Part shown: positions 26,575 to 35,266 of the stretch, in pieces
Numbering within the stretch: the first letter of the stretch is position 1
Layout: each line of letters starts with the position of its first letter
DNA from: DAOTUB01 sp034437455
GTDB taxonomy: Bacteria; Chloroflexota; Anaerolineae; B4-G1
NCBI GenBank assembly: GCA_034437455.1
Contig: DAOTUB010000225.1
Location: 62,001-126,000 of the forward strand
Direction: 5' to 3'
Length of the DNA stretch: 64,000 nucleotides
The notes under the pieces: model-generated
Told to the model about the DNA's origin: nothing
Databases searched by the model: none
Seen by the model: only the letters and a program-made list of their open reading frames with translations
Position numbers and translations under genes: made by a program

Positions 26575-27857
26575 TGAAATCTCAACATCGTTGGTTTGTG
26601 GTGTTGGTTTTCTTCGCGTTCATGCTCCTCCACCAGGCCGATAAGCTGCTCATCGGCCCGCTCACCACGCCCATCATTGAGACGTTCGACATCAGCAAGG
26701 CACAGATGGGCGCGGTGTTCACCGGCGCGCTCATCGTCGGGGCGATCCTCTACCCCACCTGGGGCTATCTGTACGACCGGTACGCGCGCTCGAAACTGCT
26801 GGCGGTGGCCTCGTTCTTGTGGGGCGCGAGCACCTGGCTCAGCGCCATCGCGCCCACCTATCCGGCCTTCCTCGCCACGCGCGCCTCGACGGGGATCGAC
26901 GATTCCAGCTATCCCGGCCTCTACAGCCTCGTCTCCGACTACTTTGGACCGCGGGTGCGCGGCAAGATCTATGGCCTGCTCCAGCTCGCGATGCCCCTGG
27001 GCTATTTGCTGGGGATGATCCTGGCCCTGATGCTGCGCGATGTGGTGGGCTGGCGCGGCGTGTTCTACATCACCGGCTCGCTCGGCGTGCTGCTCTCTGT
27101 CCTGATCTTTTTCGGCGTGCGCGACGTCCCGCGCGGCAAGAGCGAGCCGGAACTGGCGGGCCTGGAGGAGATCGGCGTCTACCGTTTCGACCCAAAGACC
27201 GCCCTGGGGCTGTTCCGCAAGCGCAGCCTGCCGCTTCTCTTTGCCCAGGGGTTCTTTGGCGTCTTTCCGTGGAACGTCATCACCTACTGGTTCTTCCACT
27301 ACCTGGAGACGGAGCGCGCCTACTCCTCGGACGAGGTGATGACGACGATGGTCGTGGCGGTGCTGGTGCTGGCCTGCGGTTATTTCGTCGGCGGCGCCCT
27401 GGGGGATCTCTTCTTCAGGCGCACCCGGCGGGGACGGTTGATCGTTTGCACGATTGCCGTGCTTCTGGGCGCTGCGTTACTCTCGATCACGCTCAACCTC
27501 CCGCTGGGCAGCCAGTCGCTCTTCATCGTGATGCTCAGCCTCACGGCGTTGTTCATCCCTTTCGCCTCGCCCAACGTGGTCTCGACGATCTATGACGTCA
27601 CCCTGCCGGAGGTACGCAGCACCGCGCTGGCGATCCAGTATTTTATCGAATCGGCTGGCGCGGCGCTGGCGCCCTGGCTGGCCGGCGTCATCGCCGACCG
27701 CTCGTCCCTGAAAGACGCCCTGCTCCTGATTTGCGTTTCCACCTGGGTACTCTGTTCAATCTTTTTCGCCGTCGCCGCCTATCTGGTGCCGCGCGATATT
27801 GAGGAACTGCGCAGCCAGATGCGTGAACGGGCGGCACAGGAGCGAGGGCGCATATAG
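26574..27857 (+). CDS. Major facilitator superfamily transporter
   Basis: A 427-residue MFS protein with about 12 helices. The A-motif loop between helices 2 and 3 is GYLYDRYARSKLLAV, helix 4 carries the conserved RASTGIDDSSYPGLYSLVSD, and FGPRVRGKIYGLL follows. This pattern resembles the organic-anion and hexuronate/phthalate branch (ACS family) and general MFS carriers; substrate unknown. It begins 1 bp inside the PHP-AlbA_2 stop codon. About 250 bp downstream to the next gene hold only a degenerate inverted repeat. Confidence 0.85.
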   Translation: MKSQHRWFVVLVFFAFMLLHQADKLLIGPLTTPIIETFDISKAQMGAVFTGALIVGAILYPTWGYLYDRYARSKLLAVASFLWGASTWLSAIAPTYPAFLATRASTGIDDSSYPGLYSLVSDYFGPRVRGKIYGLLQLAMPLGYLLGMILALMLRDVVGWRGVFYITGSLGVLLSVLIFFGVRDVPRGKSEPELAGLEEIGVYRFDPKTALGLFRKRSLPLLFAQGFFGVFPWNVITYWFFHYLETERAYSSDEVMTTMVVAVLVLACGYFVGGALGDLFFRRTRRGRLIVCTIAVLLGAALLSITLNLPLGSQSLFIVMLSLTALFIPFASPNVVSTIYDVTLPEVRSTALAIQYFIESAGAALAPWLAGVIADRSSLKDALLLICVSTWVLCSIFFAVAAYLVPRDIEELRSQMRERAAQERGRI

Positions 27858-27917
27858 AATTTGGGGGGAGTGTTGGGAAAAGACCAAACCCAGTGCCGGC
27901 CGAGTAGGGGAAGCCTG

Positions 27918-28017
27918 GGTTGAGCTTGTCGAAACTAAGATGTATTGAGGCCAAGTGGGTTGCCTGTAGAGCCGCTCTCATCCTTGGTTTCGATACGATC
28001 TAAAGGTCTACTCAACC
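27918..28017. repeat. Degenerate GGTTGAG...GAAAC inverted repeat
   Basis: GGTTGAGCTTGTCGAAAC (27918-27935) faces GGTTTCGATACGATC...CTACTCAACC (27986-28017) on the other strand. The ends match the repeat pair at 2219-2319 (GGTTGAGTAG and TATCGAAACC), with the internal stems decayed. Confidence 0.55.
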
Positions 28018-28112
28018 AGCGGTGCTCGCTACGTTGTTTAGACTGAAGGGTTACTCGATACGGTGATACCCCAAGGTGTTGGGATGATGCATTTGAACAA
28101 GTGAAAAGCGCA

Positions 28113-30035
28113 ATGCCCCCAATTCTCCAAAAGCTCGTCCACAAGCAAGACTGGGTCTATGCGCTTACCTTGAGCATCCTCGCGGCCCTCCCGCGCCTGT
28201 ACCGGCTGGACCTGGCCGAGTTCAAGCTGGACGAAGCGAACCATTACCGAATGGCGTACTTTTTGACGCGCGGCGCCTGGCGCTGGGTGGGTTCCACGTC
28301 CTCCATCGGCTTTCCCAAGCCGCCCCTCTTTATCTATGCGACCGCGTTGCCGATGGCGTTGAGCCGCGATCCGCGGGTGATCACGGGGTTCCTGGGGATA
28401 CTCGCGGCCCTGGCTGCTGGCGCGTTCTATCTCGTCCTGCGCCGTTTCCTCACCAGGCGGGCGGCTTTTGGCGCGGCGCTGCTCTTTGCGCTCAACCCGC
28501 AGGCGGTGCTCTATGCACGCAAGCTCTTTACAGCCGATTTGCTTCCCCCGCTGTGCACGCTTTTCCTGGCCGCCGGGGTCGCCTTCTTGGAGAGTTCGCG
28601 CCAACGTGCCAGGTGGATGGCGATACTTGTCGCGTTCACGTTCGCGCTCTTGGTCTTGATCACGTTCTCTCCCCTCCTGCTCCTGCCTGCGCTGGGTCTG
28701 CTTTTTCTGGAGCGTCGCCGCGACCTGTCGCCGCCGCATTGGCTTGGCGCAGTCGCCGCTCTCGTGCTGCCTTTTGTACCCTATCTCCTCGCTGTGGTGG
28801 ATCGTATCCCCAAGGCGATCTCCAGGGCCGGAGATATGTCCTCATCCACAAACTTTTTCGCTTTGTTAGATTGGATGTGGGGCTTGTTGTACGGTTCCCC
28901 CTGGCCTGGAGATGTATTGAGCATTGCGGGAATTTTGGCGGTTATACTGGCGGTTCTTTCGCTGGCAGGTCTCTCGTTTCTCCTGAACGAAGCGCAGAAC
29001 AGAGAGGAGAGGAGATGGGCGCGTTTCTTCCTGGCATGGGTATGTCTCTCCCCATTGCTCGCGCTCGTCGTGCCCGTCGAGGTTCACAGGCATTATCTCG
29101 TCATCCTCTACCCGCTCCTGTTTGTGCTGCCCGCGGAGGGCGTGGAACTTGCCGCTCGCAAGGCCAATGTGGTGGGTTGGATCGCGCTGCTTCTTCTGGT
29201 CGTCGTTGCGGTCTGGCAAGTGCAGACCTGGGGCGATATTTTGCAAGCCGCAGCCGCCGGATCGGAGGGATATGGCACTCCCTTGGGCTATTGGCAGCGC
29301 GCCGCCGACCAGGCTCGCGCGCTCGCCGAAGAACAGGACGCGGAGGATGTGCTGCTATTGATGCCCGGCGATCAACCCTGGGATGCAAAAGCCAACATCC
29401 TGGACGCCCTGCTGAGCGACACGCCGCATCGCGTCGTGAATGGGTACACGACGCTCCTTTATCCGCCTCATCCGGCCGTGTTGGTGATCGCATCAGAGGT
29501 TGAAACTCCGGCGGCACTGACCTTCTCCTGCACCCAGGACTTGGAGGCTGACCTGGCCGCTTCGCCCCTGGGGGGGACGTATCGTTACCGGTTGTGGTCA
29601 CCATCGCATACCGATATTTCCTCGTGCACGCAGGCGCTGTCACCCGCCGCCGTGCAGTGGGCGTCGGGAGTTCGATTGCTGGGGTACGATGTCGCAGGAA
29701 CGGCCCAGCCGGGCGCAACCCTTCACGTCACGCTCCATTGGGAGACGACCCGGGGTCCGCTCGAAGAAGACGTGCATTGGTTCAATCATCTCGAGGATCA
29801 GGCTGGACACGGTTGGGGCCAGTTTGACCTCGTGGGGTGGCCCACGACGCGCTGGCGGCCGGGCGACAGGGTGCTGCTGCACTTTGACCTCCCCATCGCC
29901 CCGGAGGCCCAACCCGGTCCCTATCTCCTCCGCGTGGGTCAGTACACCTATCCCGACATGGAGAACATCCCCGTCGTGGACGATGCCGGGAACCCCACGG
30001 ATTACGCAGTCACATTGCCGGTCCCCGCGCCATGA
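28113..30035 (+). CDS. GT39/PMT-like membrane glycosyltransferase
   Basis: A 640-residue polytopic membrane protein. The N-terminal region has LAALPRLYRLDLAEFKLDEA, with the acidic residues after helix 1 typical of GT-C (PMT/ArnT-like) enzymes, then FPKPPLFIYATALPMALS. About ten helices follow to residue 375. The C-terminal 265 residues are soluble and end in a beta domain (LHVTLHWETTRGPLEEDVHW, GPYLLRVGQYTYPD) also visible in the protein at 54159-56114. GT-C enzymes transfer sugars from polyprenyl phosphates outside the membrane. The start is uncertain (GTG 28101 or ATG 28113). It overlaps the YfhO-like gene by 4 bp. Confidence 0.78.
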   Translation: MPPILQKLVHKQDWVYALTLSILAALPRLYRLDLAEFKLDEANHYRMAYFLTRGAWRWVGSTSSIGFPKPPLFIYATALPMALSRDPRVITGFLGILAALAAGAFYLVLRRFLTRRAAFGAALLFALNPQAVLYARKLFTADLLPPLCTLFLAAGVAFLESSRQRARWMAILVAFTFALLVLITFSPLLLLPALGLLFLERRRDLSPPHWLGAVAALVLPFVPYLLAVVDRIPKAISRAGDMSSSTNFFALLDWMWGLLYGSPWPGDVLSIAGILAVILAVLSLAGLSFLLNEAQNREERRWARFFLAWVCLSPLLALVVPVEVHRHYLVILYPLLFVLPAEGVELAARKANVVGWIALLLLVVVAVWQVQTWGDILQAAAAGSEGYGTPLGYWQRAADQARALAEEQDAEDVLLLMPGDQPWDAKANILDALLSDTPHRVVNGYTTLLYPPHPAVLVIASEVETPAALTFSCTQDLEADLAASPLGGTYRYRLWSPSHTDISSCTQALSPAAVQWASGVRLLGYDVAGTAQPGATLHVTLHWETTRGPLEEDVHWFNHLEDQAGHGWGQFDLVGWPTTRWRPGDRVLLHFDLPIAPEAQPGPYLLRVGQYTYPDMENIPVVDDAGNPTDYAVTLPVPAP

Positions 30036-32299
30036 CGCGACGCCGTGAATTCCTCCTCGACGTAGCCTGTCTGGCGCTGCTGGCGCTGGCGGTCGCGGTG
30101 TTTTTCTGGCCCCTTCTCCTGGGTGGGTACTGGATTCCGCGCGGCGGCGGCGATCTGGTCTCTTTCCTCTGGCCGATGCATCGCTTTTCCGCTCGCAGCC
30201 TGCGGGCTGGCGTCGTTCCTCTCTGGAACCCCCACCTCTACAGCGGCGCGCCCTTCGCCGCCGATAACCAGACCGGCCTCTTTTACCCGATCAATCTGTT
30301 GACCTTTGCGCTCTTTGGCGAGCCTTCATACGCAGTGATGGAGGCGCTGGTCGTTTTTCACATCTGGCTGGCGGGCGCGAATACATTCGCTCTGGCGCGA
30401 GGGTTGGACCTGCACCGACCCGCCGCGCTGCTGGGCGGACTGGCCTTTGCGCTCTCCGATCTGTTCGTGACCCACGTTGGCAACCTGAACCTCAACGCGA
30501 CGGCGGCCTGGCTACCACTGCTCCTGCTGTGCACGCATCGCGCCCTGACGCGGAGAAGCGCTGGCTGGGCAGCCGGAGCCGGGGCGGTTCTGGCGGTCGC
30601 GGCGCTGGCCGGGCATGCCCAGATGTTACTCTTTCTGGCCTTGACGCTCGTGCTTTACTTGTTCTACCGGCTGGCGATCGATCGGCAGCAGATGCTACAC
30701 ACGCTCGGATTGGCGGCACTTATCGTCGCTGTGGGAGTGGGAGGGGCGGCGCTGATGCTGCTGCCAGCCTACGAGATGGCGGGACACACGGGCCGGGGCC
30801 ATCTCTCCTACGAGGAGGCGACTCGCTATTCGCTGCCGCCGCGGGCGTTGATCGGTCTGGTGGCCCCTGGCTTTTATGGGCGCGGCGCGATAGGTTTTTG
30901 GGGCCCCTGGAAGCGGGTCGAGGTGGGGTACGTGGGCGTGGCGACGTTGGTGTTGGCGACGGTGGGCGTCGTCGCTCGGCGCGGTAGAACAGCGGATCGC
31001 AGGACAGCAACGGATGGGGGATTTCCTGCTGGATTTTTTGTCTTCCTGGTGCTGGTACCGTTTCTCCTGGCGATGGGGAGCCACACGCCGCTCTACGGGT
31101 TGCTGTACCGCCACGCGCCCACCTTCGACCAGGTGCGCGTACCGGCGCGGCTGATCGTGCTGGCCGATCTGGGATTGGCTGCGATGGCGGCTTATGGACT
31201 GGATCGGTTACTTCGCGGTGATTCTCCTCGACACACTGTGTGGGTCGGGGCCTGTGGATTGGTCGCCGGGGGAATCCTGCTAGTCGTGGGCTTGCCACAG
31301 GCGCAGATGTCGCCGCCTCCCGACCGCGTTTCGGCGGCCACGGCGAGCATCCTCGTCGCCGCCGCACTGCTAGGGATCAGCGGAGTGCTCGTCTGGCTGG
31401 CGCAGCGGTGGAAATGGAGCGGGTGGCTGCTCCCGCTCCTGCTGGCGGTCGATCTGATCGGATTGGGTTCGACGGTGGAGGTCGAGCCTAACGATCCCAC
31501 GCTGGGTTTTCGCCACGAGGACGTGGTCGCCTTTCTGCGGCAAGACCCGGCCTTCTTTCGCATCGAGGGGAACGCTGGCGCCTGGCAGCCGGACGCGGCG
31601 CTGGTGCACGGCCTCTACGACATCGGCGGCATCTACAATCCCCTGGGACTGGCGCCGTACCAGGCCTATCGCTGGGCGATGGGCGAGCGAGGCGGACCGC
31701 TCTACAATCTACTCGGCGTCAAATGCGTCCTGGCCGACAAGGGCAAACCTCCCGGCGACGAGCAATTGGTACCCGTCTACACTGCGAATCCAGAGATCGA
31801 CGTCTATCTGAACACAGCCGCGTTGCCCAGGGCGCTCCTGGTCTACCGCTCGCAGATTGTGCCCAAACACGCAGCGGCCTGGGAAGCGATCCACACTCCG
31901 GGGTTCGATCCCACAGAGACGGCAGTGCTGGAGCAGGGCGAGCCGTTGATCGCCGATCCAGGGGATGGAGAGCGCCACGTCTCCTTCGTCCGCTACGGGT
32001 TGAACGAGATCGAATTGGCGGCGCGCACGCCGGTGAGCGGGTACCTGGTGTTGAGCGACGTCTACTATCCAGGCTGGCAGGCGACGGTGGATGGCGTACC
32101 TGTCGAGGTGCTGCGGGCCGACTATGTCCTCCGCGCCATCCCGCTCTCTCCGGGCGAGCACACGATCCAGATGACGTTCGCTCCATGGACCTGGCGCGTG
32201 GGCCTGGCGGTGAGCCTCGTCACCTGGCTGGGATTGGCGATCTGGGCTGCAAGACGGAGGTGGAATCTGCATCTACAAGCAGTAATTCCCGTTTTGTAG
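30032..32299 (+). CDS. YfhO family membrane protein
   Basis: A 755-residue polytopic protein of the YfhO/GT-C type. The N-terminal extracytoplasmic loop has GGDLVSFLWPMHRFSARSLR and PLWNPHLYSGAPFAADNQTG, which are YfhO hallmarks, with about 12 helices up to residue 480. The soluble C-terminus ends in the usual YfhO beta domain (LVLSDVYYPGWQATVDGVPV) and a last helix. YfhO proteins glycosylate wall or membrane polymers such as lipoteichoic acids in Firmicutes; the acceptor here is unknown. A 4-bp overlap with the GT39-like gene indicates translational coupling. Confidence 0.85.
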   Translation: MTRRREFLLDVACLALLALAVAVFFWPLLLGGYWIPRGGGDLVSFLWPMHRFSARSLRAGVVPLWNPHLYSGAPFAADNQTGLFYPINLLTFALFGEPSYAVMEALVVFHIWLAGANTFALARGLDLHRPAALLGGLAFALSDLFVTHVGNLNLNATAAWLPLLLLCTHRALTRRSAGWAAGAGAVLAVAALAGHAQMLLFLALTLVLYLFYRLAIDRQQMLHTLGLAALIVAVGVGGAALMLLPAYEMAGHTGRGHLSYEEATRYSLPPRALIGLVAPGFYGRGAIGFWGPWKRVEVGYVGVATLVLATVGVVARRGRTADRRTATDGGFPAGFFVFLVLVPFLLAMGSHTPLYGLLYRHAPTFDQVRVPARLIVLADLGLAAMAAYGLDRLLRGDSPRHTVWVGACGLVAGGILLVVGLPQAQMSPPPDRVSAATASILVAAALLGISGVLVWLAQRWKWSGWLLPLLLAVDLIGLGSTVEVEPNDPTLGFRHEDVVAFLRQDPAFFRIEGNAGAWQPDAALVHGLYDIGGIYNPLGLAPYQAYRWAMGERGGPLYNLLGVKCVLADKGKPPGDEQLVPVYTANPEIDVYLNTAALPRALLVYRSQIVPKHAAAWEAIHTPGFDPTETAVLEQGEPLIADPGDGERHVSFVRYGLNEIELAARTPVSGYLVLSDVYYPGWQATVDGVPVEVLRADYVLRAIPLSPGEHTIQMTFAPWTWRVGLAVSLVTWLGLAIWAARRRWNLHLQAVIPVL

Positions 32300-32367
32300 C
32301 CGCGCTTTCCATAGCGCGTGCATTTTGCCACATGAAGCATACTTCGCGATATAGAAATCGCGGCTAC
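32296..32367. repeat. Head-to-head pair of GTAG-hairpin repeats
   Basis: The left unit is GTAG (32296-32299) plus stem CGCGCT/AGCGCG (32301-32306 with 32313-32318). The right unit is inverted: stem CGCGAT/ATCGCG (32345-32350 with 32357-32362), then CTAC (32364-32367). The two units are about 80% identical as inverted repeats. They form a BIME-like element just after the YfhO gene, where they may also stop or stabilise transcripts. Confidence 0.7.
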
Positions 32368-32412
32368 AACTCGCGTTTTTTCCCATAACGAGAATTGTTG
32401 GCCTACAAGTAC

Positions 32413-32441
32413 TTGTCAAGTAAACTATTCTGTGTTACAGT
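32413..32441 (+). promoter_or_regulatory. Promoter upstream of endonuclease V, with overlapping palindrome
   Basis: TTGTCA (32413-32418) and TACAGT (32436-32441) are 17 bp apart. A perfect 12-bp palindrome, ACAAGTACTTGT (32405-32416), overlaps the -35 box, where a repressor would block RNA polymerase. The start site would be near 32448, giving a leader of about 70 nt. Confidence 0.6.
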
Positions 32442-32518
32442 AATATGGCATGTTGTCAGCAGTTGAAATAATCTCTCAAGGTCGATTGGCTGATGGGAGC
32501 AGGCGTGAGTGAGAGAGT

Positions 32519-33199
32519 ATGACGATGCAACCTGTCATCACTCATCCGTGGGACGTGTCGCCGGCTGAGGCCAGAGAAATCCAGCGCCAAATGTGCGGGT
32601 ATGTGCTTGCGCAGCCTCTCGACCATCAGCCCGAGATCGTCGCCGGGATAGATGTCAGTATAAAAGATGGGCAGGCGCGAGCGGCTGTGGTGTTGCTCTC
32701 TTATCCTGACCTCGTTCCCTTTCGGGCAGCTACGGCGGAGATGCCCGTTTCGTTTCCCTACGTTCCGGGATTTCTGGCTTTTCGCGAGGGGCCGGTGGCG
32801 TTGGCGGCGCTGGAACAGTTGACGGAGCAACCGGACGTACTGATATTCGACGCTCAGGGATTGGCTCACCCACGTCGTATGGGGCTCGCAGCTCATCTCG
32901 GCGTCCTGCTTGACGTGCCTGCCGTAGGATGCGCCAAGTCGTGCTTGTGCGGCGAGTACGAGGAGCCTGGCGAGAAGAAAGGCAGTTGGACACCGCTGGT
33001 TGATGGAGGCGAGGTGATCGGCGCGGTCGTGCGGACGCGGGATGGCGTCAGGCCGGTCTTTGTATCCATTGGACATCGGGTGGATCTGGGGACGGCAGTC
33101 GCCTTGGTGCTGAGTTGCGCTCCCAGGTACCGTCTGCCAGAGACGACCCGCTGGGCGCACCGGGTGGCTGGGGGCGAGTCGTTAGACGCTGGTTGTTAG
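32519..33199 (+). CDS. nfi: Endonuclease V
   Basis: A 226-residue endonuclease V, which nicks DNA or RNA one base 3' of deaminated bases such as inosine. Motifs are VAGIDVSI (catalytic Asp), FPYVPGFLAFREGP (the wedge PYIP-type motif), LIFDAQGLAHPRRMGLAAHLG (where the family usually has D-G-x-G-x-x-HPR) and GCAKSCLCG. The DAQG reading in place of DGxG is a small variation. The C-terminal SIGHRVDLGTAV is also typical. It is followed by a sirtuin gene 26 bp downstream. Confidence 0.92.
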   Translation: MTMQPVITHPWDVSPAEAREIQRQMCGYVLAQPLDHQPEIVAGIDVSIKDGQARAAVVLLSYPDLVPFRAATAEMPVSFPYVPGFLAFREGPVALAALEQLTEQPDVLIFDAQGLAHPRRMGLAAHLGVLLDVPAVGCAKSCLCGEYEEPGEKKGSWTPLVDGGEVIGAVVRTRDGVRPVFVSIGHRVDLGTAVALVLSCAPRYRLPETTRWAHRVAGGESLDAGC

Positions 33200-33225
33200 T
33201 AGTTAGAGCTGGCCTCTGACCATTG

Positions 33226-33993
33226 ATGAATATGAATGACACCGACGAAATTACACGGGCGGCGACACTTTTGAGAGAAGCTAGTCACGCGATTGCGTTG
33301 ACCGGCGCGGGATCGAGCACTCCTTCTGGAATTCCTGATTTTCGTTCACCGGAGACTGGGCTGTGGGAAAAGGCGAATCCCATGGAAGTGGCGTCCATCT
33401 ACGCCTTTCGCCGTCGTCCCCAGGTGTTCTATGATTGGATGCGGCCGATGGTGCGGACGTTGCTGAACGCCGAGCCGAATCCCAGTCACCTGGCTCTGGC
33501 GGAATTGGAGACCGGCGGGTGGTTGAAGGCGGTCATCACCCAGAACATTGATGGCCTGCACCAGCGGGCCGGGTCGCGCGAAGTGCTGGAATTGCACGGT
33601 CATCTGCGAGAGGCTACCTGCATCAATTGTTACAACCTTCTACCCACAGGGAGATTGCTGGAGGATTTTCTTGCTTCTGGCGAGGCGCCGCGATGTCCTG
33701 CTTGCGGCGGCGTTATGAAGCCGAACGTCATTCTCTTTGGAGAACAGTTGCCCATTGAGGTGTTGAACGCCGCACTGGCTCACGTCTACCAGGCGGACCT
33801 GATGCTCGTTGCCGGATCATCGCTGGAGGTTGCCCCGGCCTCACATCTGCCGCTGGAGGTGCACAGGCGCGCCGGGCGACTGATCGGCGTGAACTTGATG
33901 CCTACATACATGGACGACATAGCCGAGGTGGTCATCCACGGTGACGTGGCCGACGTGCTGCCTCGCATCGCGCAGGCTTGCGCAGGAGAGTAA
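33226..33993 (+). CDS. cobB: Sir2 family NAD-dependent protein deacylase
   Basis: A 255-residue sirtuin removing acyl groups from lysine using NAD+. NAD-binding GAGSSTPSGIPDFRSPETGL, catalytic QNIDGLHQRAGS and LELHGHL (catalytic His), and four zinc Cys (CINC and CPAC) are all present. VMKPNVILFGEQLP and AGSSLEVAPASHLP complete the fold. The residues that mark desuccinylase CobB (Tyr and Arg after the first Gly-rich loop) are not evident, so deacetylase activity is more likely. The start is ATG 33226 or 33232. The histidine kinase gene starts 5 bp after its stop. Confidence 0.93.
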   Translation: MNMNDTDEITRAATLLREASHAIALTGAGSSTPSGIPDFRSPETGLWEKANPMEVASIYAFRRRPQVFYDWMRPMVRTLLNAEPNPSHLALAELETGGWLKAVITQNIDGLHQRAGSREVLELHGHLREATCINCYNLLPTGRLLEDFLASGEAPRCPACGGVMKPNVILFGEQLPIEVLNAALAHVYQADLMLVAGSSLEVAPASHLPLEVHRRAGRLIGVNLMPTYMDDIAEVVIHGDVADVLPRIAQACAGE

Positions 33994-33998
33994 GGACG

Positions 33999-35216
33999 AT
34001 GGTAGAACTCGACGCTTCGCTTTCCCGTCCCCAAACGCACGAAGAACGTGTGGATTGGCTGGAACGACTGATTGAGATCAGCCGCTCGCTGAACTCGACC
34101 CTTAGCCTGGCTCCGCTGCTCGATCGCATCGTCAAGGCGGCGCAGGAGTTTACCGAGACAGAAGTGTGCTCCATTCTGTTGGTGGATCAAAGAAGAGGCC
34201 AGTTGTATTTCAAGGCAGCGACGAATCTATCGGGTGTTCGCTCGATCATCGTACCGATGGAGGGCAGCATCGCGGGAACCGTCGTGCAGACCGGCAAGCC
34301 CCTCGTCGTTCCAGATGTCCACAAAGATTCACGCTGGTCCCCCGGCGTGGACGAGCAAACCGATTTCACCACTCGCTCCATTCTGACGGCTCCCTTGATC
34401 GCCCGGGATAACGTGATCGGCGTGTTGCAGGCGATCAACAAGGAGGGGGGCGAGGATTTCACGGAGGACGACGTCGAGTTGCTCACCTTGCTGGGCGATC
34501 AAGCGGCGGTGGCGGTGCAAAATGCCATCCTGTTCCAGCAATCAGATCTGATCTCGGAGATTGTGCACGAGATGCGCACGCCGCTCTCATCCATCATTGC
34601 TTATTCCGAGTTGATGCAGCGGCGAGGCGCGACGTTAGAAAAGTGCCAGCAGTTTGCCGACATTATCGAGCACGAGGCGGATCGACTCAGCGAGATGGCG
34701 GCTCATTTCCTGGATTTGGCGCAATTGGAGTCGGGACGCGCCTCCATCGCCCAGGATTCGATAGAGTTGAGCACGGTGATTCACATGGCGATCAAGGTGC
34801 TGGCCGTACAGGCGGATGAACGAGGGATTGGGTTGTCGGTCGATATTCCTGACGCTCTGCCATCGGTCCTGGGAGACGCCCAGCGCCTTCACCAGGTGAT
34901 GCTTAATCTGGTGGGCAACTCGATCAAGTATTGCCGGCCGGGTGACGAGATCACGGTCGTAGTGAGGGTTGAAGGGAAATACCTGAGAGTGTCTGTGGTG
35001 GATACCGGTCCGGGCATCTCGGAGGACGCGCTGCCGCATATCTTTGAACGTTTCTACCGCGTGCCCGGCTCGGAGAAACGGGCCTCGGGGTCTGGATTGG
35101 GGCTTACCATCACGCAGCACATCGTCGAGGCGCACGGCGGCGAGATTGGCGTCACCAGCGAGGTGGGGAAAGGGACGACGTTTGCATTCACCTTGCCAGT
35201 TGAAAACGCGGAATAG
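33999..35216 (+). CDS. GAF-domain sensor histidine kinase
   Basis: A 405-residue soluble kinase with no membrane segment. Residues about 20-180 form a GAF sensor domain (LDRIVKAAQEFTETEVCSIL, ending GVLQAINKEGGEDFTEDDVE). The HisKA domain has the phosphoaccepting His190 (IVHEMRTPLSS), and the HATPase domain shows the N box (VMLNLVGNSIKYC), G1 (VVDTGPGI), F box (IFERFYRV) and G2 (GSGLGLTI). The GAF ligand is unknown. The ATG at 33999 follows GGAGAGTAAGG. No response regulator gene is adjacent. Confidence 0.92.
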   Translation: MVELDASLSRPQTHEERVDWLERLIEISRSLNSTLSLAPLLDRIVKAAQEFTETEVCSILLVDQRRGQLYFKAATNLSGVRSIIVPMEGSIAGTVVQTGKPLVVPDVHKDSRWSPGVDEQTDFTTRSILTAPLIARDNVIGVLQAINKEGGEDFTEDDVELLTLLGDQAAVAVQNAILFQQSDLISEIVHEMRTPLSSIIAYSELMQRRGATLEKCQQFADIIEHEADRLSEMAAHFLDLAQLESGRASIAQDSIELSTVIHMAIKVLAVQADERGIGLSVDIPDALPSVLGDAQRLHQVMLNLVGNSIKYCRPGDEITVVVRVEGKYLRVSVVDTGPGISEDALPHIFERFYRVPGSEKRASGSGLGLTITQHIVEAHGGEIGVTSEVGKGTTFAFTLPVENAE

Positions 35217-35241
35217 CACCGGTGTAGCGACAGGTAAAGAT

Positions 35242-35265
35242 CCGCGCCATTAGGCGCGGCTTTTG
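35242..35265. terminator. Bidirectional terminator between histidine kinase and Clp1-like genes
   Basis: A perfect 7-bp stem, CCGCGCC (35242-35248) with GGCGCGG (35253-35259), has an ATTA loop and a CTTTT tail on the plus strand and an ATCTTT tail on the minus strand. It lies between two converging genes, so it can stop transcription from both sides. Confidence 0.7.
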
Positions 35266-35266
35266 G

